In this document: positions 55,073 to 64,000 of the stretch, one piece after another
Numbering within the stretch: the first letter of the stretch is position 1
Layout of the letters: every line of letters starts with the position of its first letter
NCBI GenBank assembly: GCA_001599755.1
Contig: BCHX01000005.1
Coordinates: 690,800 to 754,799 of the forward strand
Direction of reading: 5' to 3'
Origin: Gliomastix tumulicola
Taxonomy: Eukaryota; Ascomycota; Sordariomycetes; Hypocreales; Bionectriaceae
Length of the DNA: 64,000 nt
The notes under the pieces: generated by a model
Seen by the model: only the letters and a program-made list of their open reading frames with translations
Told to the model about the DNA's origin: nothing
The model's database searches: none
Translations under genes and position numbers: made by a program

Positions 55073-55548
55073 GGTGGTGGTGGTGGTAGTGGTGGTGGTA
55101 CTTCATGCGCGTTGTCGAGCTGCTCGTCAGGGCTATTTGCATATCCTCGTAGTTTCTGGATATGCAATTAAGCCGAAGCAGAGCACCTGCTTCGGTTCGT
55201 AAGAGTCGCAGGAAGAAAGGAAGGTGCGAATGAGGGTTTCGTTGAGGCTCCTGCCGTCGCGTCTTCGAAACTTCGTATAGGCCCGGATTTTTCCCGCCAG
55301 CCCTGCTCGGGGAAATATTTTTACCGGCCGCCCGCACAAACACAAAAAGATTTCTGCCCTTGCTCCATACCTCCACTCGAAACTCTCCCCGACTCCACGT
55401 CCATCCATCCCCCCATCCCCCCATCCCCCCATCCCAGCATCCCCCCCCCGTCCAAGAGTCATCTTGCGGACTAGGCCATACAAGGCATCGTTGACCAGCC
55501 CTCCATTCCATCGTTCATCATCAGGCGGCGACCTGGTTTGAGTTCCCG
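55073..55548. promoter_or_regulatory. Divergent promoter, mS45 gene and 55549 gene
   Basis: A 476-bp spacer between head-to-head genes. It contains a CCCCCCAT octamer repeat at about 55405-55446 and a TGG/GGT triplet run next to the mS45 start (55073-55099). Confidence 0.5.
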
Positions 55549-57952
55549 ATGGATCACCCCATAATGGGCTTTATGGCTCCGTACCAGCCCACCAACCGGC
55601 GTCATCTCAAGGTCGAAGACTATTGCTTCCTCTGCGATGAAAAGCTCCCCACGTGGGAGACCCCTCAACAGCGAGACGCGTCGCCCCACGCGGAGCACGC
55701 TGATGTCTTGATGAGTAGGTGGCAGACTATGAGTGTGCTGAAGTGAGTGTCTATAACCGCCACTAAAGCCAGTGTTCTTTTTAGTTTTCAGGTCGCCTGA
55801 ACCGACCACCGAGGCGGAAGAAGCGACTACCACGGCGAAAGAAGCGACTACCGCGGCGGAAGTATCCGACCCGGAGTCTGAGTCTGAGTATGAGTCTCAG
55901 TCTGAGTCGTCGTCGGCATCGGAGCCATCGTTTGTGAAGGCTGTTCGCACCAGATATGGCCTCCAACAGTGGGCTTACAACGATCTACAGCTGCGGGAGC
56001 AGCTCATCCAGGGCCGACTGCGAGTATGCGAAGTCAAGCAGGCTTGTGATTCCTGCGACAGAAACAGCCCAGCCAACTTCGTGCATGTGGCGTGCTATAA
56101 TCTCGCGAAGCAGATCCTCCCCGACCTGCTCGTGGAAGATCTATGGCGGTTCGCTCGCCTTACCCGTCCCCTCAGCATGGTGGAACTTCTTCCTGCTTCG
56201 CAGGCGCCGGTTGCCCCGCGACCCGTTCACCATTTCTTGTCTCTACCTCTGAATGGCGAGACAGGGCTTGGCCAGCTTATAGCTGAGATCCGGAACCGTT
56301 TCCCTCTCGAGATCGCGATGAATATCCTGAATCAGCCTGGTCGCCTGTTCACGTCACTTGCCAAGTGCGTGGAGATCGTCTGCTCGCACCGCGAGTTTCT
56401 TCTTCATCGACAGCCGTTGCCACCACGCGGGCTCCAGGCCGATGGTCCATTTCAGTTGCTCTGGAACCCGAGCATCCTGGGCATAACCATGATGAACATC
56501 ATGGGCCAGAATTGTATCACCGCAATCGGCCCAGACAATGCTCGCGAGTGGGACTTGCAGCTTCAGCTCCCTGCCAACACGACTACCATAACCGGCATTC
56601 AGACCGCCTACGGCACCTACGGCGTCATGGCGCTTAGACTTCTGTATAGAGACGGGTCGTTGTCCCCTTGGCTGGGTGAGCAACCCCGATTCAGACGCCG
56701 CTTCCAAACAACCAAAGGCCAGCTTCAGCGCCTGCGCTCTATGTCCGACGTAAGTTGCTCGATCCTGTGCAATCACTGATGTTCTGCTACTCACAACGAC
56801 GTGCTTAGGGCTTTAAACTCGTCTCGCTTAAGATTCCCCAGGACGAGGAGCTTGGTGACTATAGATTTGCCCTGATGTGGAATACGGATATCCACCCTGC
56901 GAGGGGTCATACCTACGCTCTACACGACACACGCGAAGTCTTTCTCAATGAAATGGGCCACTTTGGCTTTCGAACGGCCTTATGCATCTCACTCGAGGAT
57001 ATCCGTTCTTTGACTTTCTTCATCGGCCCTCGGGGCCTCAGCAGCATCCAGGCCGAAGGCGCTGAGCTGCAGCAGTGTGGGATGAACACGCATAGGCCTC
57101 TGACACGAACATTCTTCTTCGCCCCTGGAGAGTACATCGAGACAATCTGGATGATCAAGGAGATAATGCATGTTACAATGCATCAGCTAATGGAATGGGG
57201 CCCTCATTTTATTGTAAGTCGCAAACCTCCCCCCCCCCTCTTCCTTTTTCCCCCGGGGGGTCAAGACGCATATGACTCATAATACTGACCCTTGTAGATG
57301 ATCACGTCCACTGGTCGGCATCTATTCAGCGGACCTCAAGAAATGTTGGCCGACCACATGTCTGCCGTAACCCGCCTTGATCAGTTTGCCCCCCAGCAAC
57401 GCCGGCCCGTCGCTCTCTTTGTCGACCCAACTACTTCCTACTACACAGCACTCCGATCCGTCGGCGCTGTTTTCGAGGGCGAGAGCGAGAACGAATTTGT
57501 CGAGTATGAAGATCCGCGGGAATGGATTGATATCGTCCTGCCCATCAAGGCCCGCCTTGATATGCCACACCTCCCGACTGACCAAATGAGGAGCACTTTT
57601 CTCACCACCGCACATCTCGCCAACGTGACGTGCCTGAAGAAGCAGATGCGTCGGGGCCGGTGCATCGGCCTCTACATCGAGCGCGACCCTCGCTATGAAG
57701 ACGCGCCGCAGGTCCTCGGCCAGTAGGATCCGGCCGAGACCGAGGGCATCATCACGATCTACCCGGCTGAGAATTCGACCGAGTCGACGCCGGTGGAGGC
57801 ACTGACGTTCGTCTTTTCGGAGGTGATGGGGGCGCCTCAATATGGACCCCGCCTCTGTCTTGACGTGATGGTCGGGCGCCACGAGTCCCTCACTCAACAC
57901 AAGTTTATCACCGAGGAGTTCCCCCAAGTAAGTTCCCTCTCCTTTTCCTCAG

Positions 57953-57989
<37 letters not shown>

Positions 57990-58145
57990 TTGCACAAAGA
58001 CTGACACACATGGAAACAGCGAATTGCCTGGTTGTACAACCCAAGTGGCGACGCCATAGCGGCATGGACCGGCTCTACCACAAAGTTCGACACTAGGACC
58101 GGAACGGGCTTGGGGTGGGAGACGGAGGCCATCCTGACTCTTTAG
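55549..58145 (+). CDS. Unknown F-box-like/Cys-containing protein gene interrupted by in-frame TAG
   Basis: Five exons (55549-55742, 55792-56749, 56809-57213, 57298-57927, 58020-58145) join in frame across 770 sense codons plus the terminal stop. One internal TAG at 57724-57726 would end the protein after 661 residues. Downstream of it the frame stays open for 67 codons, then a GTAAGT donor, an ACAG acceptor and 41 more codons to a final TAG, so the distal part still looks coding. The N-terminus has a CFLC pair. After a Ser/Glu/Thr-rich linker comes ACDSCDRNSPANFVHVACYNL-like cysteine-containing sequence, then helical regions. The architecture resembles lineage-expanded fungal F-box-type proteins, but no F-box is certain. 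It could be a recent pseudogene, a sequencing error or a readthrough case. Confidence 0.65.
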
Positions 58146-58464
58146 ATGCACTTCTGCGCGCGCAAGGGGTATGTATGCGCAATGGGGAAACCGGCCGATG
58201 CTTGATATGTCTGCTGCGTTTTTGAGGCACGAAAGCAGGGGTAGTTTTTTTTTACCAACTGCGGGGTGCGTTAAACCACACCTGTTCAGAGAACTTTTTG
58301 GGGGCAAAAGATTGCAGCAATATCTGTTTCGTCGGGACTGAATTATCGAGCTATGTAGTCCGACGACGGAACGGAACCATGGGTCACTCTAAGGGGAAGT
58401 AATGTAGCGCAGAAAGAGCAGAGATAACAATTAATTAAGAAAAGGACTAGACTATAAAACAAAG

Positions 58465-58554
58465 CTGAAGACCATAACAAAACTGAAGACCATAACAAAA
58501 CTGAAGACCACAATAAAACTGAAGACCAAAACAAAGCTGAAGACCAAAAAAAGA
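58465..58554. repeat. 18-bp tandem repeat, five units
   Basis: CTGAAGACCA begins at 58465, 58483, 58501, 58519 and 58537, exactly 18 bp apart, with the unit CTGAAGACCATAACAAAA. It lies just beyond the 3' end of the minus-strand tRNA gene. Confidence 0.9.
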
Positions 58555-58575
58555 GGAAGAAAAAAAAAAAGGGAC

Positions 58576-58582
58576 AAAAAAA
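58576..58582 (-). terminator. Pol III terminator of tRNA-Thr
   Basis: Seven consecutive T on the minus strand begin four bases after the mature 3' end of the tRNA gene, a standard RNA polymerase III stop. Confidence 0.8.
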
Positions 58583-58586
58583 GACT

Positions 58587-58668
58587 TGCCTCCACCGCGG
58601 ATCGAACACGGGATCTTCTGTTTACTCGTGGATACAAGACAGATGCTTTACCACTAAGCCATAGAGGC
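58587..58668 (-). tRNA. tRNA-Thr(TGT) with 10-nt intron
   Basis: The minus strand folds as a complete cloverleaf. The acceptor stem pairs GCCTCTA with TGGAGGC (one T-G pair). The D arm is GCTT-AGTGGTA-AAGC. The anticodon stem pairs TCTGT with ACAGA, and the T arm is CCGTG-TTCGATC-CGCGG. The loop gives anticodon TGT after C32 and T33, so it reads ACA (Thr). Ten extra bases, TCCACGAGTA, sit directly after position 37, the normal site of nuclear tRNA introns. Total length is 82 nt, 72 after splicing. The internal A box and B box are intact and the discriminator base is A. Confidence 0.95.
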
Positions 58669-59756
58669 GTGTTTATCGATGACGCCAGATTTTAGCTATT
58701 ATGTACTATGAGGGGAGGGGCGGGTCCACAACCCCCCCTTATCCCTTATTTTCTTGAGTGACGACGCCTCTACTCACTCCTTAAATGTTTCAACACGTCG
58801 AATGCATCGGCGCAGTTAATCACTACCCAGGAGACCAAGAGAATGATATTTCGATGCTGATTAATTAGTATGTAGCCGTTTGTCTCGCGCACTCTTCCCG
58901 GTGCAGTCAGCTCTTCCCCCCCCCTCCTGGCGAAAATTGAAGGGATACAAACCAAATCTCCGTCATATACAGTTTCATATTCATTGTGTACTAATCTCTC
59001 GATATGCTCAAAGCTCGTACAAAAATAAACAGTCCGCCCGGCACGCTGATATCCTGAACCGCCGACGAAGAAGAAGCTATCCAGTGGAGGGGGGTATTAT
59101 CCAAAATCAAGGAATGAAGCCGGCCTTCATCCTTGCTAGCCCCGTCATAGCTTTGATCCTTGATATTTGATCAAATTCCGAGCTCCTTCGTCCGTCTTCT
59201 CGGTGGTGTGCTCCAAGTCCAATTTTTTTCTCCTTCCGTTTTGGCCACAGTTCCTTCGTACATGAGTAGAGAAACAAACTTGCTTTCGTCTCCTGCTTGC
59301 TTCTTGTGCTTGAAGAGGGGGTTGATGAGAAATATGTGAATGCTCCGCGAAAAGCTCCCCTCCTCGGTCTTTCTCTCGAATTTCGACGCTGAGTAAAGGT
59401 GAAAGGTTGTAAAAATCAGTGATAGCAAGGTAACAGTAAGGGGAAGGGTAGGAAGACACCGTGTGAGGACCATAACTCGTCAACAACTAGACATAAGAGA
59501 AAGGAAACCGCTCGGATAACATGAAGATGACCCCTCGTCCTCCTCCAATACTGCGGCACCTCCAAGCCCCCTTGTGCTTTGTGCTGATGATAGGAGGGCA
59601 AAGAGCTTGAAACATGGAGCTCTTTGCCATGACTGCAGAGAAAGAGTAAAAGCAAGTGGTGTTGTGTGTGATAGGGGTTACATAGGAATGAATTCGTGAT
59701 CGTGTGCTGGGTGTAGGGATTAAGGATAGTAGTTAGCTCGTGGTAATGGCCCAGGC
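58669..59756. other. Intergenic, 3' side of SSK1
   Basis: About 1.1 kb with no credible gene. Minus-strand frames at 59145-59871 overlap the SSK1 end and show no conserved sequence. This region probably contains the SSK1 3' UTR and tRNA upstream DNA. Confidence 0.5.
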
Positions 59757-62700
59757 CTAAGACGATGTCGAGACAGAGGTCAGCGTTGAGTTCCTGTTCT
59801 TCTTGGTCCGGGACCTCCCGACCGCTTTGACGCTGGCCTCCTTGGCTTGCGCCTCGGAGAAGTCCTTCCACTTGCGCCAGCCGTCAAAGTCGATGAGAGC
59901 TTGCATGCAGCCCCATTCCATGATCTTTCTCTCCAGCCAGACAAAGTTGACGGGCTGTGGGCAAAAGTTAGTTTCTCCTCTAAGCCATCAAATCGTGCTG
60001 GGCCACGTACCTTGGTGAGGAAGTCATTGCAGCCGGCCGCCAACGCCTCGTGCCTGTCGCTCTGGAGGGAACTCGCCGTCAGAGCCACGATAATAACGGG
60101 ACTCTTGAAGAGCGACATGTCCGCCAGGCGATCCTGGTCCCTGAGCTCCGCGTCGTCGCTGCCGCTGCCGCTGCCGCTGCCGCTGCTGCTGCCGGGCAGA
60201 CCGTTGACACTGGGAGACGAGGTAAAGACACCGATGGAATTGACACGCTCGAGCCTCCGGATCTCTCTCGTAGCATCCAGGCCGTTCATAACGGGCAGCT
60301 GGATGTCCATGAGCACCAGATGAAAGCCGCCAGTCCTCCACTTGGTGACGGCGTCTCGGCCGTTCATAGCGGTCGACCACCGCACCTTGAGCTTCTTGAC
60401 GAATGCCTCCAGTAGCTTGAGATTAATAGGGTTGTCTTCCACAATAAGGACGCTGATAGGGGGCACAGTCCCGTTGAGCATGTTCGGTTGGAGCGGCGCC
60501 GCGGTGACGAGCTTCTTGGCCTTCCTGACCTTGGTCGCGGGCGTGCGAGGAGAGGTCACGCGGGGAGGCGGGGTTGCGACACGGGCCTGCTGCGTGTTGT
60601 TGTTGTTGGCAGCAGCAGCAGCAACGGGCGAGCCCGGCAGAGGCGGAGCGACTGCGGGTTTGTGGTCCGACGAGTTCGACTGAGCTCGCGAGTGCGTGGG
60701 CCTGTGGCTGGAAGGGTCGGAGCTGGTTGACTTTGGGCCCGGAGGGTGACCACCACCACCACTACTGCCACCAGGACCAACGATCGTAGGGGATGATGTG
60801 TGGGTGCGGTTGGGCTTGGGTCGGTTGGTCTGCTCCCTGTTGTATCTTGGCCTCGTGCCGCCGGGCGAGGGGACATTGGGGATATGGCCCGTGTTCAGAA
60901 CAGCTATGGAGTGCGTAGGGGCCGCGGCCGGCGGTGCCTGGAGCACGATTTGGCGGTGAGGCGACGGCATGCCACCCACAGCAACAGGAGGGAAGTAGCC
61001 CTCGCCGTTCTCAGGGGGCTGCATGCTATCGGGATAGAGGGCGTGGGCCCGAGGCGACGGCTTGGGGTGCCTCCGCGGAGCAGGCGTGTCGATGAGCAGA
61101 GCCTCGGTCACGTCCTGGCCGTTGGGGAAGTATGTGTCGAGGGTGCGACACATGGGCTCCTCGGGTCCGAGCAGACGCTCCGTCTGAGAGGCCTGGTCTC
61201 GGGGGACGATGCGCAGCGTCAGGTCGGGCGAGTCGAATGTCTTGCCGAGCGAGTTGCCATACTTGGTCAGGATGGTGTCGCGCACGTCGTCGACCAGATC
61301 GTCCTCCTTGATGGTGACGAGGGTGGGCGACGCGTTGGGGCGCTTGACCCAGATCTTGCGTGAGGTCATGGCGAATTCAAGTTCCGTGGCCGGAATGGTG
61401 CTTGCAGTGTCTTCGTCTTCATCGAGATAGCCCTTGGCCCAGTGCAGATTGTGGTTCTGGAATATGCTCTGCTTCCGCGCTGCAGCTGCGCTGTCGGGTG
61501 CGCTGTCGGGTGCCGCTACGCCGCTCGGTGCCTGCAGAGGATCGCTCCGCGTCGGTGGTGGGTGCGGCGCGTGGGAAGATGAAGACGACTCGGGTGCAGT
61601 GACGCTGAGCTGTTTGTTGTTCGCATGCCGCGATCGTGGACACGGGAACGGTGATGCTGCTGCTGTCGCTGTCGCAGTCGCTGCCGCTGCCGCTGCCGCT
61701 GCTCGCGCTGCCGCCCGGTGCTTGTCCCGGTTCTCGTCGACCTTCTGGAGCCGCTTTCCGATGGTGTCGCCGTCCTCGTCGCTCGAGTCGTCGTTGTCCG
61801 CGCCGTCGCCGCCTCCTCCGCCGTCACTGCTGCTGCTGCCGCTGCTGTCGTCGTCGTCGCTGCAGGCTGTGGCGGAAGTATCGGCGATTGCGACTCTGGG
61901 CGATGTAACTGTAGTGGGCGACGGTGGATCCGAGTCCTCGTCGATGCTCTGCAGAGGCGTTGCCGCCCGGCGATACTGCCAGGAGTTCTGCCTCGGGAGC
62001 GGCGGAGGGATGGGCTTCTGGGCAGAGGCGAGGGTGAGGGTGAGGGCGAAATTCGGATTCAGAGCCGCGAGAGGAGCGGAATGGAAAGAAGAGGAGGAGC
62101 AGGACGAGGAGACGGCCGAGGAGAGCGTCGAAACCGGCGGCGGCGAGTTTAGCAGGGAAGCTGCGACCGGCTGGTGGCGATTTGGCGGGTCGCTGGCAGG
62201 AGAAACAGGCCCGGCAGGCGCTATTACAGCTGTTACAGCGGGCGCTGTAGAGGCCTGGGTGGGTGCTGGAGCGGCGGATTCTGCAGCAGACTCCGTAGCG
62301 GGCTCTGGAGACGACTCCGTAGCGGATTCTCCAGCGGATTCTCCAGCGGATTCCCCAGTGGATGCCGCTGCTGCAGCAGTGACGATGCTCCCTGTCAAGC
62401 TTCTTCCCAGTCCTTGCTGCTGCGCCTGGACAGAGTTCAACGGCGCTGCAGCTGCAGGTGGTCCCTCTTGGGAGTCTTTGCCCTCTTCGTCCCTGGCAGC
62501 TCCACCGTCTCCAGGTCCCTCGCCGCCGCCGTCCGGCTTCGTCTTCTCCTCGGATGTTGTTGTTGTTGCTGTTTGCCGTGGTGCGCTCTCGTGACCGTCG
62601 TCCCGTCCGTCGCTCGTCCGCCGTTGCAGCAGCTTCTCGTCGCCATGGTCGTGGCTCGTCCGCGTCGTCGTCGTCGTACTGGATGCCGAGGAGGACGAGC

Positions 62701-63001
62701 TCGTCAGGTCCAGGTCCTGGTCTTGGTCTTGGTCTTGGTCGTGCTCGTCGTGGAGCCGGCTGGCTCGTAGCTGACTCGGTGTCACACTCCGGCTCTGCTT
62801 AGCTTCGTCGTTGTTGTGGTCGTCGTCGTCGTCGTCGTCGTGCTGCTGCCCATGTCCGTGTCCGTGTCCGTGTACGTGTTCATGTCCGCCGCTCTTGACC
62901 GACGAGGCCGTGCTCTTGGCCGACTTCAACGACGACCCCGTGAACGAGTGTCTCCTCCGGGACAGCTTTTCTCTGATGCGGTCGACGACTCGCGGCGCCA
63001 T
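59757..63001 (-). CDS. ssk1: Ssk1-type response regulator of the HOG stress pathway
   Basis: Exons 63001-60011 and 59954-59757 give 1062 residues; the intron is 59955-60010. A C-terminal receiver domain begins at about 843 (ISVLIVEDNPINLKLL), with the phospho-accepting Asp at 899 (LVLMDIQLPVMNG), then VALTAS and the K at the end of NDFLTK, split by the intron. A Ser/Gly-rich insertion between the LERVNSIGVF and SPVIIVALT segments is typical of fungal Ssk1. Family knowledge: unphosphorylated Ssk1 activates the Ssk2-type MAPKKK upstream of Hog1; the phosphorelay from histidine kinases silences it. The first 800 residues are low complexity (His/Asp, Ser, Glu, Ala runs). ATG 63001 (MAPRVVDRIREKLSRRRHS) is preferred; an in-frame ATG at 63103 would add 34 residues. 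Confidence 0.92.
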
Positions 63002-64000
63002 GCTCGGATGGTCTTGGCCTGGACCGGAGCTGCAGTGACGGGTGGTCAGACGGTCGAGGACGTCTATCAGCGGCGCCCAGAGACACCGGAAGAGTAGAGC
63101 CATGCAGCAGCAGCAGCAGCAGCAGCAGGAAGATGGGCTGTAGATATCGTGACGAACCTGGTGGTGATGGTGGTCGTGGTCGTGGGAGGTACCTGGTGCT
63201 CCGTTACGACGGCCCAGCTGGCCCTCTTCTCTCGTTCTCTCTCTCTCTTCGTTGTGCTACTCAGTAGGCGAATAGCATCATGGTCACGGACACCGTCTCC
63301 TGGCATCAAGATCCCGAGGAAAGGTCGCTCTCTCTCTCTCTCTAAGATGTCTCTGCAAACAGCAACAATAGTGAGGGAAGTGTAGGGATAGGACAGACAG
63401 ACAGACAGACAGACAGGTATGTATGTATGTATGCAGGAGGAGGGCTGGGTGGTTGTCGTGGGATAGCCCTGGCCAGGCGTCTGTCTACTAATCTACTTTG
63501 TCCATGCACGTACACAAACGCACGCACGCACGCACACACGCACAGCCCAACTCGCTTCCTGGGGCATGTATGTAGCACGCAGGTACGTACTGTACTAGTG
63601 ACAATGGCAAATGTCGAGCCACTCGCTCCGGGGAGGGGAGACAAGGAGAAGGGGGGAGAGAGAGAGAGGGTCCTGCAGCAGCAAACAGCAAACAGCAAGC
63701 AACAGGAATTTTTAGGAATTAAGTGACAGCCTAAATGAATGGCAAACCGAGATCAAATCGGATCAGATCAGAGGAGCTTCGTGCATTCGGGGATGGAGAC
63801 ACTCGCATGGGAAGGGGACGGGCTGCGGCTGGGATGGGCATGAGCATGGGCATGGGCGTGAGCATGGGCAAGGGGATAGATACTATCGAACGGCCGAGGC
63901 GCCATTATCTGAAAAGAAGAAGGGGTGGTGGTACCTCCACGGAGAGCACGGACAGGGCCAGACAAGCAGAGTGACAGTCAGGCAATGTCAGGTATACACC
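63002..64000. promoter_or_regulatory. SSK1 upstream region with microsatellites
   Basis: Contains a CAG-triplet run (63105-63127), CT-rich tracts (63230-63245, 63325-63345), a GACA then TATG tetramer run (63391-63435) and GCATGG hexamers (63835-63875). No gene is supported before the window end. Confidence 0.5.

Noticed and set aside
61434..62594. 386-codon plus-strand frame opposite SSK1
   Set aside because: Antisense of the low-complexity half of SSK1; the receiver domain fixes the coding strand.

Overview
The window is nuclear DNA from a filamentous ascomycete, most likely a Sordariomycete. It has compact genes with short GT-AG introns (about 50-130 bp) carrying CTAAC/CTGAC-type branch sites, GC-rich coding sequence, long intergenic spacers full of microsatellites, and typical fungal genes (TEF1, Sed5, Ssk1, Sls1, Nse3, an Mte1/Dbl2-type ZGRF1-domain protein). 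Species cannot be fixed from this stretch. Three short assembly gaps and one single N are present, mostly in low-complexity sequence.

Layout. 0.7-4.4 kb: a divergent pair of sugar-alcohol/aldonate-type oxidoreductases (zinc MDR on minus, SDR on plus). 5.5-10.3 kb: a divergent cluster of aminoglycoside-phosphotransferase (APH)-like proteins. The minus-strand gene reads as one 904-residue protein joining a degenerate (pseudokinase-like) APH module to an intact one; the plus-strand gene is a paralogue of the degenerate module. 10.5-11.8 kb: an aldo-keto reductase. 13.2-16.0 kb: Sed5 syntaxin and the MAGE-family Smc5/6 subunit Nse3, converging. 16.5-20.1 kb: mitochondrial Sls1-type regulator. 20.7-22.6 kb: TEF1. 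25.3-27.1 kb: tRNA adenosine deaminase Tad2 with a long N-terminal extension. 28.8-31.6 kb: a transcription-factor-like protein with only half of a Zn2Cys6 cluster, a hydrophobic C-terminal segment and three stop-free introns of length 3n. 34.4-43.5 kb: two poorly conserved low-complexity proteins around an Mte1/Dbl2 homologue.

43.5-49.6 kb is a gene-poor block containing a roughly 1 kb array of degenerate 64-86 bp repeats. After it come a four-TM MARVEL-like gene (49.6-50.7 kb, interrupted by a gap in an intron), a ZIP-transporter relic and a roughly 320 bp duplication (52.3-53.5 kb), mitoribosomal protein mS45/Mrps35 (53.8-55.1 kb), a cysteine-containing unknown gene broken by one in-frame TAG (55.5-58.1 kb), an intron-containing tRNA-Thr (58.6 kb), and the osmosensing response regulator Ssk1 (59.8-63.0 kb).

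Most genes are unrelated housekeeping loci. Functional links from position are limited to the MDR/SDR divergent pair, the APH cluster and several shared divergent promoters. Exon boundaries were read by eye from splice signals and checked for reading-frame closure; no transcript data or database searches were available.
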